In this document: in pieces, positions 1 through 25,124 of the stretch
How positions within the stretch are numbered: the first letter of the stretch is position 1
Layout of the letters: each line of letters begins with the position of its first letter
Assembly (NCBI GenBank): GCA_027625915.1
Contig: JANTQA010000020.1
Coordinates: 1,674,001-1,738,000, forward strand
DNA length: 64,000 nucleotides
Direction of reading: 5' to 3'
Source: Anaeramoeba flamelloides
Lineage: Eukaryota; Metamonada; Anaeramoebidae
The notes under the pieces: generated by a model
What the model was told of the DNA's origin: nothing
The model's input: the letters and a program-made list of their open reading frames with translations, nothing else
Databases searched by the model: none
Translations under genes and position numbers: made by a program

Positions 1-282
1 ATAATATTTATAATCATTTTGTGTTTTTTATTTTGGAAATCACAAAATAAATCATAGAAAATAATTTATATTTGAATAAAAAACATAACACATTAAAAAA
101 AATAAAAAATTTGCAATAAAGAATTGTATTTGAATACTCCAAAAAATCTGATACAATTCTCATTGTCAAACAACCAAAAATTATGATCTCATCAACAAAA
201 CTCTTTTCTTAAAAATTAACAATTTTTATTTTCTTTTTCTTTCATTAAAAAACAAACAACAAACAACAAACAACAAACAAAG

Positions 283-2633
283 GGGGTTACGATTCCATCA
301 CAAAGAAGATATATTAGATACTTTGAAGAAATTGTAAATAAAGGTATAAGACCACTTTACCAAGTTTCATTCTCCAGATTGATTGCTGGACCATTTTCTA
401 AAGCGCCAAAAAAGGGGATTGAAATGCTTTATCATTTTAAAATACATTTTGAAGGTAAAGATAAAATTTATGAAAGCAAGGTAAACATTTTATTTTTGAA
501 TACTCTATATTACCACCAAATTATCATTTATACAGAATATTTTAAATATTGAAATAATTTTTAAGGGATTTAATTGATCCAGAGATTTAAAATCAATACT
601 CAAAATAAACTTTGTTTCAGTCAAAGGTGAATCCAAAAAAAAACATTTTTTTCAAAAAATATCAATTTATTTTTTATAATTGACCTTTGAAGAACAAATA
701 AGAAATAAGTAGAATAATACACATCAAAGATAGTTGATATCCACCTGAAAAAAACGAAACAATCAATAGATTTTCTTAAAAATTTCAAAAACTCGAATTC
801 TTAAGGAATAATTAAGAAAAACAACAAGGTTTATTTTGATCTCCCATTGAAGATCAAAAGAAAAGTTTAATAGAAATCAATATAATTTCTCTACAATAAT
901 TTTTACTGTTTAAATACCATTAGAATAACACTTTTTACTTAGGTGAATATTGCTCTTGCAATTAAAAAATAATTTGAAAATGACGTTTTAAAAAAAAATC
1001 GAAAAAATAAAAATGTCAAAAAATGATTTCAATTTTGGAAATTTCCAAAATAAATTTTTTCTTCTAATATCTATTCAAACCCTTTAAACACATGTAATTC
1101 ACTCCCACTTCAACTTGGACCCCTTTGACTGGATAATGGTTTGGTAGAGAACTTCAATTTATTCTCTGATTTAATGTTTCGTTTGTGTTTTCAAAAACCA
1201 GAAAAAAAATGAAAAAAAAACATTAATTGTTCTATTGATTTATACTCAAACAACTTTGTTTTTTTATTTATTCTCATTAAATTTTAATTTATTGATCTGA
1301 AATTGCTTATTTGGTGATACTTTAATTTTCAATTTTTGTAAAGTTGATTGTGTTTTCTAATTTTCTTTTTTTGCCAAAAAACTATTTTTCAATTTTTGAT
1401 AAAAGTAATTTTCGATCAAACATAAATCTGAGTTTTTTTGAATAAAAGAATTGTTTGTTCTATCTCTTAATGAAAATAAGTTGAGAAAATTGGATCTTTT
1501 TGATTGAATCACTAATTCTTACAAATCCTATAATTTAAAATTATTTGATTCTTTTTTTTTTGAAACACCAAAAGGGGTTGTTACAAAAAAAATAAAAATA
1601 AATGAAAAATCCAGAAAAAATCAAGATCGTTCAGGATTAAATAAGCCAAAAATCACAAAAAATCGAACTTTCATAAATATCGAAATCAAAACATTTATTG
1701 TTACACTTTGGCACTTTTTTTGAAAAATGATAATATTCTTTGAATTAACATTATCAAACTCTCTTTACATTATTAATAAAAACTAATTTCAGACTTTTTG
1801 AAAATGTGTTGTTGAAAAATAAAGATGGCTTTAATTTAAAAAATTTTTTTTTTCATTTTCAAACAAATACCTGAGCAAAATAATAATAAATTTCAGAAAA
1901 TCCATTCTAGAAAACAAAACAATATTAGCCTAATTAAATAATTTAAAAAAAAAATTATTTTATCAGAAATAACGAATTACTTTTGAATTTCTTCTTCTTC
2001 TTTTTTTTTTTTTATTTTTTTATTATTAATATTAATATTATTATTTTCATTTTTCAAATAAAATTGAAACTATAGTCCAAAGAAAATGTCATAGCCGTCT
2101 CTTTTAATAAAGAAAAAATGTTAACCTTTATTGTTGCAAAACCAATACCATTGATTGGAGATATTAGGATTCAGTTCTATAAAAAAAACAAAAAAGTATT
2201 TCAACTTTGGTTTCATAGTTCTTATATTGCAGATGGTACACAATTTTTCAAACCTGATCTTGATAGCGCTTGTAAAAACAAAAAAATTAAATCCGATTTT
2301 TCTGCACAATTATTTTTTTCAGAAACAAATGCAACACCACAAGTTGGTGTTTGTGGATTCAAAGAAAATAGTAAAAGCAATGCAAGAGTTTATTTTCAAG
2401 ATGACTATAAACCTGGAAAGAATAACAATAAGAATAAAAATAAAAATTCTAATTCTTCTTCAAGTGATCAAATTGAAAATGAAAAAGAAAAAGAAAAAGA
2501 AAAAGAAAAAGAAAATGAATTGGAAACAGAAGAAAATAATATTTCAAAATCTTCATCAAGCAAAAAATTGAAAAATAATCAAAAAAATTATGTTTCATCT
2601 TCTTCGACAAGTGGTTCTGAAAAATCAGATTAA
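283..2633 (+). CDS. pten: PTEN-like PIP3 phosphatase, C-terminal exons (5' partial)
   Basis: Two exons are visible, 283-480 and 2076-2633, joined in phase 0 across a 1,595-bp intron (donor gtaaac at 481, acceptor tatag ending at 2075). The first exon starts after the first AG downstream of a pyrimidine tract (227-243) and encodes GVTIPSQRRYIRYF, the hallmark linking the PTEN phosphatase and C2 domains. The second encodes the rest of the C2 domain (PIPLIGDIRIQFY, then a WFHSSYI strand and the KPDLDSA region). PTEN removes the 3-phosphate from PIP3 at the plasma membrane; the C2 domain docks it there. The catalytic HCxxGxxR exons must lie left of the window. The tail after the C2 domain is low-complexity (KEKEKE, Ser runs) and ends SEKSD. 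The start is therefore unknown and the gene is cut by the window edge, not broken. Confidence 0.85.
481..2075 (+). other. Long PTEN intron carrying a dispersed repeat
   Basis: This is the intron between the two visible PTEN exons, with consensus GT and AG ends. It is several times longer than most introns here. About 655-985 belongs to a dispersed repeat (family W) with a recognisable copy on the opposite strand at 51440-51705, which explains part of the length. No coding exon is needed between the flanking exons because the C2 domain reads through with no obvious gap. Confidence 0.6.
655..985 (+). repeat. Dispersed repeat family W, copy 1
   Basis: By eye this matches the reverse complement of 51440-51705 and, more weakly, 62195-62300 on the plus strand. 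Shared landmarks in order are taatacacatca, agaaaaacaacaa, an inverted motif TTTGATCT(n8)AGATCAAA, and a TTTTTACT(A/T)AG block. The self-complementary motif is kept in copies 1 and 2. No open reading frame survives, so the family is unclassified. Confidence 0.6.
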
Positions 2634-2807
2634 AAAATTATAATTCATTATCTTTTAAATAATATTCTACATATAGATTATAAGATAATCAAAACTATTC
2701 ATCATTTATATTAAGGAAATTATTATAATTTTAATAATAATAATAAAAATATCAATTAATTAAATAAATTAATCATTTCAATTTTTTTTTTTTTTTGAAT
2801 AAAATTT

Positions 2808-2820
2808 AAAAAATTAAATA
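2808..2820. repeat. Target-site duplication of LINE, left copy
   Basis: AAAAAATTAAATA at 2808-2820 recurs exactly at 4922-4934. The two copies bracket the minus-strand LINE, next to its poly(A) tail (T run on the plus strand, 2821-2841), as expected for target-primed insertion. The low complexity of the motif means the exact length is uncertain. Confidence 0.6.
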
Positions 2821-4921
2821 TTTTTTTTTTTTTTTTTTTTTATTGTTTATGGGAGGAGTTTTTAGTTCCTCTTGTTTGCCCGAATTCCTAAATTGTGATT
2901 TAGAAATTTTTTTAAAGATTTCCATATGCTTTTGTTTTCCACTAGGGCTAATAAAGTTATGGAATCTTTTCTGTTAATAATATTAGAAATATTATTGTTT
3001 TTTAATATATGAGATATATTAATTTTTTTTAATTCAGATATCCAGATTTTACGATTATTTTCATAGGCTGGGCAGTTCCAGAGAAAATGATCTAAATCTT
3101 CAATGATATCTAAATTATTTATTTTTTTGCATAATTTACAAAAATTTTGATTTATCTTCATTCATAACATAAGAGTACCTGTTTAAATAATTTGTGAATG
3201 TTCTAAGTTTTTAAGATTGAGGTAGAGCCTTTCCATTTTAAATATTTTTGTTGTTTATTAATATTTCCTTGAATAGTAACGATTTTTAGGTATTTTCGTA
3301 CTTTCCAACTTGGGCTATTCTTTAATTGATTAATTCGATAGTTGTCTAATTCTAATTCCAAATCTTTTAATGTTTTTGATTTCCAGTTAATATTTTCAAC
3401 TTCTTTTTCTCTAAATGGCAGAAGTTTAATTAGTTTTTTTGAATCCTAAAAAATTTAATTTTTGAATTAATTTATATTTTCTCTTATATATCGTTATCCT
3501 TACTGAATCAATTTTTGCTTCTGTTTTATAAATAAGTCTTGGGGAATGTGGATTAATTTTTTAAAAGGAATTTAGTGATCTTTTTATTGATCCAAATGTC
3601 TATTTCTTTGAAATCATTTTCAGTTAGATCAAATATTTCTAATCCATATAATAATTGACTGTGTAAAACGGCTTTAAAAAAGTGAATTTTTAATCCATTA
3701 GTAAATTTTTTTTGTTCTAAAATATTGACTAGATTTTTGAAATTTTTTTTAACTTTATCAAGGTTAAATTTTAAATGTGTTTTTTTATCTAGCCAAATAC
3801 CAAGATATAAAATTTCTTTTGGAATTAAAGTTTTTATCGTTTTTTTATTATTCGGATTCATCCCAAAATCTCTTATAATTTTAAAAATTTTTTCCAGTTG
3901 AAAATTGATTTCTATCATTGATCCTTTCATAATCAAAATCAAATCATCAGCAAACATTTGAACATGTATTGCTAATGATTTGATTTTTTTCTAATAAAAA
4001 ATGTGAAATAAACCCAAATAATAAAGGTGATAATGGATCTCCTTGATAAACACCTATCCCTTCTTTTTGAGTAATATGCAAGTAGATATTTTTTTTATAA
4101 TTTCATTTTTTAATAAATTTTTTTGATTGAATAATAAATTAAAGAATGATGTATAGAATCAAAGCATTTTTTGAATATCGATTGTAACTATATAGATATT
4201 TTTTTTTTATTATTTCTCATTTTTTTTTTTGATATTCATTCAACAAATTGAGAACTGCAATTCTTGTATCTAATTTTTTCTTAAATCCAAATTGTCTTTT
4301 TTGAAACTAAGTCCCAAGAATCTTGTATTCCCGCATATAATAATTTAAGAAAAAATCTTGGGAGAGTTTGATTAATTGAAATTGGTCGATAATTGAGTGG
4401 TACTCCTTCGTCTCCTGATTTATGAATGAATAATAAATTTCTTTTTTTGATAAAATTAATATTTTCCTGAGAGATGTCTTGAATCCAATTTAGAAATATT
4501 TTTTTGAATTGTTTCAATAAAGTTTTCATAATTCAAATAATATTCACTGTTTTGATTTTTTATGGATTTGAAGTGATATATTTTATCAAATTCTTTGACT
4601 GATTTATTTTTTTGATATTTAATAATTGTTTTAATATTTGTAATTGAGAATATTTCTTCTATTTCAATATTAAATAGGATTATTTTTATTTAATTTAAAT
4701 TTTTTAATAAATTTTATTATATATTTTTTTGGTTTTTTACTTATTGAATTAACAAACCCGAAATATGTTTTTTCTAAATTTTTATTATTTAAAATCATTT
4801 TACTCGAAGTTTGTCTAAATTTATTTAACTTTTTCCAAAAATTTTCATTATTTTCAAATTCCGTATTAATTTGGTCTAACAATTTTAAATACTTCTTTCT
4901 ATTTCTATCTTTAATTTCTTG
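2821..4921 (-). mobile_element. LINE (non-LTR retrotransposon), 5'-truncated, subfamily with GGGCAAACA tail
   Basis: Read on the minus strand, conceptual pieces appear in LINE order: an N-terminal RT region (FWKKLNKFRQ, 4670-4882), the RT fingers motif NYRPISI (4281-4529), the catalytic FADD box (MFADDLILIMKG, 3553-3957), and a C-terminal zinc-knuckle region CKLCKK...DHFLWNCP (2862-3161). The reading frame is interrupted several times, so the copy is dead. It ends with a poly(A) tail and is bracketed by a 13-bp duplication. Endonuclease and any first ORF are missing because of 5' truncation. Just before the poly(A) the element carries GAATTCGGGCAAACAAG and a short hairpin. That tail is shared with the SINE at 45617-45990. 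Confidence 0.85.
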
Positions 4922-4934
4922 AAAAAATTAAATA
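4922..4934. repeat. Target-site duplication of LINE, right copy
   Basis: Exact copy of the 13-bp sequence at 2808-2820 on the 5' side of the minus-strand LINE. Confidence 0.6.
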
Positions 4935-6556
4935 TTTTATCATATTTAATGATTGATAAAAAAAGACAAATAACCGTAAAACTCTGAAGAATTACAAGAA
5001 AATCACTTTATGATAAATTAAATAGAGTTATCCATATTTTAATTTTGCTCAGAATTAATTTAAATCTGTTAATTTTCAATTTTAGAAACTATTATTTTCA
5101 AAATGGGAAAGTTTAAAATTTGAATCTAAATATAAAATTCTTTCAGGGGATTTTTTCTTTAGGGTTACCACCAAAAATAAAAGATTGAAAACTAAAATTT
5201 TTATTTCAAAAAGTGTTTCAATATAAGTAAAATTATAAAACACAACAAAACCACATCCCATAACATTATAAAGTAAGTCAACATTTTTGAGAAATAAACT
5301 ATTTTTCAAAAATTTAGATTTACTTTTTTATGGCCTTGGGAAGTGGTTTTGAGAAGTTTGATCCCATATTCTTTATCAAAAAAATATTTTCAAATTTTTT
5401 GTTCAGAATCATTTTTTCTATTACAAATTTTTGTTTTGTTTTTCTTATATTTTTTTTTTCTTTTTTTTTGATTTCTTTTTTTTTTTTCTTTGCTTTTCAA
5501 ATTCAAGTTTGAAAAAAATAGATCTTTGAAAAAACCAATAAACCTCAAGGAAAATGAGACTCTGTAATGTTTTTTAAAATGAATTTATTTATTTACCCAA
5601 CATCTTCTTGTTAACCTTTTTTTCAGTTAAAGTAGAGTAATAAAAAAACCATAATCCTAAAATTCAGAACATTTACGAATTGTTTAGTAAGATATTTTTA
5701 TGTAATAGACCAAAAATTCAAATAAATTTTGTCCTTTATGTTTAAGATATGAACATAAAGAGATAATAGAAAATATTGATCACTTTTTTATGGGTGAACC
5801 CTTCCTATGAAAAAAATAGATTGATATTTTTAAATAAATTAAAAGTATTAAATTATAATGAAATAATTTTAAACTATGATAATTCAAGAATATTTCCATT
5901 GATTAATAATCGTGGAATCTATTATTTCATACTTGCTTCCCTGATTGGGGATTTATTTAAAAGAACATTTAGAGTTTAATTTACACTTTCTCCTCAATAA
6001 TAAAAAAAAAAAAACTTTATATTAATTTTCTGATTTAAAGAGTTTTCAAAATTTAAACAAAAATCTCCTTGGACAAAAAAGTAGAAGAAATTTCATGTAT
6101 TGAATTATTTTTTTTTCTAATATTGTAACGAATAAACTCTGAAGTATTATTATTCTTTAAAAAGTATTATTCTAAACAATAATATTTATTTAATCCACAG
6201 AAAAAAAACTAAAAATAATTTCACTTTTGTTATTAATAATTGAACAAAAAATCTCAAATAATAACAATGAAAAGAACAAATTAATAAAAGAAAAAAAAAT
6301 TCATTGTTTTTTTTATGAAACACATAAAATAATTTTTTAAAATTTTTTTTTTTATTTTCTTTTTTATTTAATTTTGATAGTTATTTCTGGCTAAGTTTTT
6401 TGAAAAAATTTCTCATTACATAGCAAGTTATAAAAAAAATAATCAACAAATGATTCAATTTCTGAGAATTTTCATTATTTTCTTGACAAAAACATTCAAA
6501 ATTTTTCATTAACTATAAAAAAAAATAGAGATAAAAAATTGTATGAATTTAGTAAA
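4935..6556. other. Intergenic region between LINE and Arp3
   Basis: AT-rich spacer with no supported host gene. It holds a short LINE 3' fragment (5655-6014). A minus-strand open stretch near 5082-5309 (LYNVMG...) has a faint resemblance to one near 37000-37256 (LYNAIG...), perhaps a shared decayed repeat. Otherwise nothing is recognised. Confidence 0.4.
5655..6014 (+). mobile_element. LINE 3'-end fragment (AGTGTA-hairpin subfamily)
   Basis: Closely matches the 3' end of the LINE at 25125-26431, from the region encoding KFRTF through the zinc-knuckle (CPLCL, DHFLW-like) to the terminal segment and a poly(A) run at 6002-6014. It is 5'-truncated and diverged. The tail has the same context as other copies: a stop codon inside a short hairpin, then ctCaataata and A-run. 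No clear target duplication was found. Confidence 0.75.
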
Positions 6557-8691
6557 TTACATTGTAATTCCGCCTAATACTGGGTTGTGCCTTGCAATCG
6601 AAGGCCCAATTTCATCATACTGTTCTTTTGTATGGCAAACTTGATAAAACTCTGAAGTTGAAGCCATCATTGAACCACCAAACCATACAGCATATTTTTG
6701 CATATTATGAGAAATTACATTTACATCTATTGACTTTGGTGTTATTCTACCCCCTGAAAGCATTTCACTTCTCTTTAGTCTGGAATTAACTCTTCTTCTT
6801 AGATCTCGTTTTAATCTTTTGTCAAAATTTTTATATAAGGTTGATCCACCTGAAAGAACAATATTCTAATTTTTAATAGTAAGAATTGACAATTTTATAT
6901 TCGAAATTTTTTTGTTTAACATATAGAAAATAAAGTAAAAGGAATAGAGCAAATAATTGATTTAATATTAAAAGTTTGTTTATTATTGCTAATTAGGAGA
7001 GGTGATTCAACAAAATTACCCAATTCCAATATATTTTTTTCACTTATCATCCAAATGACTGATTTACCAATGGTAACCACGGGATGTAAGAGGATCTTTA
7101 ATCTCTCCCTTCATCAATAATAAACAAAAAAAAAGCAATAAAGAAGTATTATTTAAAAAAATTCCTTACATTATAAAGATGTCTTCTTACGTCAATTGGT
7201 GAATTTTGAATAACTTGATCAACTAAAGTCGGTAGTGGTGTCACAAAATCTGAAGAAAAAAGTTGTGGGTTAAAGAATATTTCTGGTGCTAAAAATCTTT
7301 CATATCCCATTTCAAAGGTAAATTTTCTATTTGTTTTATGAATTACTCCTTCATATGTTTTGATCAATGTCTGTGGATCTTTTTCATATTTCCCAAATTC
7401 TTTTGCAAGATCAGGGCAAACATAACAATATGATTCCTTTTTTGATTTAACCAAACAGTCAAAATAAAATAAATGAATGAGTGAGTGAATTATAATTTTG
7501 AGAGAGAATAATTGTTTTTTTTTTGTGGAATTTGGATTGTTGTTAAAAAACAGAAAAAAAAAAAATCAAAAATATGGAAAGAAATTTCGTGTAAAATACA
7601 AAAAATTGAACTTAAACATACTTTACAATATTTGGCAGATTCTAATGCATATTTTGGTGGAATTCTTTCATGCTCTCTTAATAGTTTTTGAATAAATGAG
7701 GTAATATCTTTACCAGCAATTGGAATGTGTTTAATACAACTTCCAATAACGTAACCATCTGCCTTATTTTTGGAAAAAGAGAAAAATAAATTAGTTTTGA
7801 ATCAAAGATCTAAGAGAAAAATATTAGGTTCATGCTGGACTAAAAAAAAAAAAAAAACATACAACTGGAATAACATGAGTAACACCTGCTCCGGAATCAA
7901 TAACTGTACCTGTTAATCTTGGCTGATCTTTTTGGCCACTTGTTTTTTTTGAAACAAAGGATGCTGCGAGTGCAAGCACAGCTTGTACGCCTATATAAAG
8001 CCCAGGAACATTGAAACTCTCAAACATAATTTCTGCAGTAAATTCTCTATTTTCTGGTGTGTTCAAAGGTGGTTCAGTCTTAAGTAGAATAAATTTATTA
8101 AGGAAGCATCAAATTTAGGTTTTTGTTTTGTGAGAAAGAAATAAAAAAAAAGGTTTTGAAAAAAAAGCCAACTAAAAGATGAATAAAAGAAACTTTTCAT
8201 TAAAAAAATGGAATTGCATTCAGAAAACAGGATTTGGTTTTGTTACATCACCTTTCTTCATAAAACATAAAAAAAATAAATAAATAATTTTTGTTTCGAT
8301 TTTCAAAAAAAAATTGATCAAAAAGAATGGGGGGATTGTGTTATTTTCAAAGTTTGAGAGAACTTACCAAAAGAAAGTGGTGATCTTCTGGTTCACATCT
8401 TAAATATCTAAAAATACAGTGTTCCCAAAAATGTTCAATATCATCCCAATTTTCAATTTGGCCATGTTTCATTGGAGACGAGACAGAATATCTTAATGAA
8501 TGACTATACGCTTCTTTTCCAATATAAAAATCAAGATCTTCCAATCCATTAAAAATATTTGTTTGACGTTGAGGATAATATTTTGCAATACTTGAGGGTA
8601 CAATATAAGACGGAAGTACGCTTCCAGCAAAACCCATTTTGGTATAACCAGTTCCCACATCAATTACTGCTGCTGGTAGGTGATCATTCAT
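6557..8691 (-). CDS. arp3: Actin-related protein 3 (Arp2/3 complex subunit)
   Basis: Five exons on the minus strand: 8691-8368, 8078-7863, 7762-7622, 7436-7170 and 6865-6557. All four introns (289, 100, 185 and 304 bp) have GT-AG ends and all are phase 0. The spliced frame is 418 aa, the same length as human ARP3. The match is collinear: [13 protein letters not shown] (phosphate loop 1, about residues 11-23), [39 protein letters not shown] (phosphate loop 2), [44 protein letters not shown] (adenosine loop) and [13 protein letters not shown]. Arp3 pairs with Arp2 as the actin-like template for branched filaments in lamellipodia, phagocytic cups and endocytic sites. The ATG at 8691 gives the family's usual N-terminus. 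Nothing suggests damage. Confidence 0.97.
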
Positions 8692-10004
8692 TATTCAGGA
8701 ATTTATTAGGGAGTATAATTGGCTAAAATGCTTTTAATAAGAAAAAGAGAAATGAATGAATACAATATTGATCGCATTATTTTTAAAGGAATTATCAAGA
8801 AAAAATGTCTTAATTTTAGAGTTATTCTCAATATATGAGATTTAAAATTTACCAAAAATCATCTTTAACACCCAACAGTAATATAGAAATGAATTCTTCA
8901 CATAGTCTGATTCAACAATTTATAAAATATTTCAACAAATTAGAATTAAATACAATTTAAATATCTCCTAATCTTGAGTTTTTCTAAACAACAAATTGCA
9001 TTTAATGTCTAAAGTTCAATTAGAAATTTAGTCAATTTTGTTTCCATTAAAATCGGCAAATATTTAATCAACAACTATTAAGAGTTGTCTGAATAATTCT
9101 TTTTCCTTTTCTTTTACACATATTATTTTTTTCAAGAATTAAAATTTCAATATTATGGTAGTCAAAATAAAGTGTTCAAAAAAATTTAATCAAAGTTTAA
9201 AAATAAATAGCGTGTTTTTTTTTTTATAGTTAACCTATAAATTAACTAATTAAAGAAACCAATAATAAACCCTAAAAAAAAATGATACTGGTTTCTTAAA
9301 GTTCTATTATTTAACAGGAAATTCTAAAAATGAAGGATCAAATTAGAAAATTTATCTCAAAAAATAGAGTTTATTTTTGGAAAAAAATTAATCATAAAAA
9401 AAACAAAAATTCCTAAAAAATTGAGAAAAAAATCAAAAATTTTCAACTATTTGCATTTATAATTTAAATTTTACTAAAAATAACGAGACCTTTACCCTCA
9501 AAATTGATTTGAACCTAGGTATACTATTTGGTAGTAGATTGGATGTTGCCTTAGTACAACAAGAAGAAAGAGCACGGATAATATTTTGAAACACAGATTA
9601 TAGTCTTTGTGCACTCATTTTTTTGATCACGGTAATTCCAAAAATCTATCATCCCAATAATCAATATCTCATTTTTATGATAAAGGAATGTAAACTGAAC
9701 CTTTGTACATTGTTCTTTAGTGAATTTATTTGTTATTTTTGTATCTATTCAAATCAAAAATTCCCGAAATTATAACTAATACTAAATTCTTTATTGGATC
9801 TAATAAATATTCTGGAAAATATTGAAAAATCAAAAAAAAAACCAAAAATTTTTTTAACCAATGAAAAATTATTTTTTGAACGACTTTTCAGAAACACTAG
9901 TGGAAATAGACCCATTTTAATCATATATTTAGAATTGTATTCTTGAAAATATTTTTTTTTGTTTGAAAAAAATAACATAATAAAAAATTACATTATTTGA
10001 GGGG

Positions 10005-10275
10005 AATATTATTCAACCATTTTGTGTTAAAAGTATTGTTATCTTAGATGCCATAACATTTATAATCATTGCTGAAAGGTATGAACTACAATGAGAGAAA
10101 ATTTCTTTATCAGTCAATTTCTAATTGAATATCATCAATCATAATTTTGTAATCTTAAATATAATCCTAAAATAACCAAGTAATATCTAATCGTACAATA
10201 CATACACATACCCAACACAAGGTGACACAAGCCAAACTTTATTTAACTTCCGATTCTATAAAAGGAACTGGCTTA
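10005..10275 (+). repeat. Dispersed repeat family Y, copy 1
   Basis: Aligns by eye with the reverse complement of 17675-18060. Shared anchors are tatcttagatg, aatgagaga, tttctaattg, and AAGGTG followed by CCAAAC and TTATTTAACTT. Copy 2 has a long CA/TA microsatellite at the point where copy 1 has a short CATACACAT run. A third possible relic, with tatcttagat, lies near 37380-37430. Confidence 0.55.
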
Positions 10276-10385
10276 ACCGTAACATACAAACACACACCAT
10301 ACCAAACCTAACACAGCCCATACCGATACCCTGTTTTACACCTATGACATAATCAAACATCTACCAAATGGTACCCAAAAAATTC
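10195..10385. other. C-rich, strand-asymmetric block
   Basis: About 190 bp rich in C and poor in G on the plus strand (CACACACCATACC, CCCATACCGATACCC), unlike the surrounding T/A-rich DNA. Its left part overlaps repeat family Y. No ORF, tRNA or known telomere repeat is recognisable. Function unknown. Confidence 0.35.
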
Positions 10386-10479
10386 TTGTGATGAATTTCA
10401 GAAAGAAAATTCAAAAAAAATATTTTATCTGAAAGTAACTTGTTATTTTACCATAAACATTTATCTGTGAACAAATAGG

Positions 10480-10590
10480 ATTTCTTCAAACTACTTCAAA
10501 AAATGTTTTTAATTACCTTCAAAAATTTTTATATATTTTCAATTTTCTTGTATTATCCGGAATATTTGAAACACCCTTCATTTTTTCTCA
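10480..10590 (+). repeat. Dispersed repeat family Z, copy 1
   Basis: Resembles 18152-18250 in the same orientation (tttcttcaaa/tttcttgaaa, then a shared tattttcaattttc block and gaatattt). Old and diverged; boundaries are approximate. Confidence 0.4.
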
Positions 10591-10890
10591 ACTGAAAATA
10601 TAAATAAAAATCCAGAATATAGCTCACATTAACTTATAAATAGATAAATTATCGAATAACCATTAACCGTTCTAATAACATTCTTAAACAAATATTTTAA
10701 ATCAACGAATTTTACCCATTTGGCAAATGTAGAAATCAAAAAATACCAAATCTGAAAAATTAATAGAGAAAATGATTGAAAACGAAAATCTGCAGCAACC
10801 AATAAAAACCAAATAAAAGTAAACTAAAATATAAAATAATATTAACAAGTTTTATTTTTACAATTTTTTATTAATAATGAAAGTATGGAA

Positions 10891-23901
<13,011 letters not shown>

Positions 23902-23967
23902 ACAATAAAATTGAAACTCATTTAAAACAATTTCTTCAGTTTCTTTTGAATTATATACATTTGAAAT

Positions 23968-24700
23968 CTATTTTTAAATTCATTAGAAATATTCAATTAT
24001 AAAATTAGGAATGTAAAATAGAAATTATAAATCGAAGAAAATTTCATTGAAATAAAATAATAAACTTGTAAAAATATTTGATTAATAATTTTATATAGAA
24101 CTTAAGGGACTAGCAAACTCCATTTCACTCAAAGTGTTCCCAGATAAAAATGAAGCATTTAATTTTTTTTTAAATAATCAACCAATATAGCGTTCTTTAA
24201 AAATAAGAGAAATAATAAAATTTAGACAAAAGTTGATATTCAGAAAAGACAGACCTGAAAAAACTATAAATTTACAAAAAAAATCAAATGCTTAAAATAA
24301 TTTTTGGGTCCCTTTCATTGAAAATTTGATGTAAAATTTCTCAATTTCTTTAAGAAATTAAAATTGTTGGCAATATGATTTTTTAAAAGTAAACATATTC
24401 ATTTTAAAATAAAATACAAAGATTCACTTTTCTTAAAGTTAATTTGGAGTTTTCAAAGATTTTTTTTTTTGAATTGACTTTTTTAAAAAAATAAAGTTTA
24501 AAAAAAAAAAGTTTGACTAAAATAAAAAAAATGATCTAAACTAAAAATTGAAAACAAAAATTTTACAAAAATAGAAAAAATGATTTTGATCTAAAAATTG
24601 AAATTTTTAGTTTGTGAAGAATAATGAATTAAACTCATAGAATGTGTTCTATTTCTAGAATAAAACTGGGCCCCTTTTACTGAAAAAGAGTTTTTTTTTT
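23968..24700. other. Spacer 5' of the BEACH gene
   Basis: AT-rich DNA upstream of the minus-strand BEACH gene. It should carry that gene's promoter, and perhaps a short 5' exon if the acceptor at 23968 is used. No recognisable promoter motif or ORF. Confidence 0.35.
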
Positions 24701-25124
24701 AAAAATAAAATGAAATCTTGTTAAGATCCTAAAAAAAAATTTTTTTATCGTAATTAGTGTATTTTCATCTTATGAAATGGATACAATAACCTCATTTAAA
24801 CAATTTATTAATTTTTGTATCTATTTTTTGAAATTGAAAATTTCACATATTACCAATATGAAACTTAGAAAAAAGGAACCTAATATTTTTATTAACAATT
24901 AAGTTAATTCTTGAAAATGAGATAAATATATTTTTAGTTTTATGTTGAAAAGTATTGATTTTGAAAAAAAAAAATTATTTTGTTATTTTTTTAATAATAA
25001 ATATTTCAACACAAATATCAGCCAATAAAACTTCTTGAGGTGTGGGTGATTAAATAAATCTAAATTTGATAGAGGTTTAACAAAAATTTATCAACAAAAT
25101 TCAGATTTAATAAGTAAAAAATTT
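24701..25124 (+). repeat. Dispersed repeat family X, copy 1 (5' part)
   Basis: Starts with aaaaataaaatgaaatcttg and aligns with 44169-44470 (+) and the reverse complement of 53561-54670. Shared anchors: ttaatttttgtatctatttt, aacaattaagttaattcttg, then gccaataaaac and aacaaaaatttatcaa. It is interrupted at 25124 by insertion of the LINE at 25125. Confidence 0.75.
25109..25124. repeat. 16-bp target-site duplication, left
   Basis: AATAAGTAAAAAATTT at 25109-25124 recurs exactly at 26432-26447, immediately after the LINE poly(A). This fixes both ends of the insertion. Confidence 0.85.

Larger units (their letters stand above)
8692..10890. other. Intergenic region between Arp3 and BEACH gene
   Basis: No supported ORF. 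It must contain the Arp3 promoter (right of 8691) and the BEACH gene 3' end (left of 10891), but no specific motif can be assigned. It holds dispersed repeat family Y (about 10005-10275), a C-rich block (10195-10385) and family Z (about 10480-10590). Confidence 0.5.

Noticed and set aside
2155-2571. Second long open frame overlapping the PTEN exon
   Set aside because: It is a shadow in another frame; the C2-domain match and phase-0 junction support only the frame ending at 2633.
9480-9680. Possible second tRNA-derived SINE
   Set aside because: The minus strand has a B-box-like ggttcaaatc, but no acceptable A box, tail or target duplication.
10195-10385. Telomere or subtelomere repeat
   Set aside because: C-rich but not periodic; no regular unit could be found.
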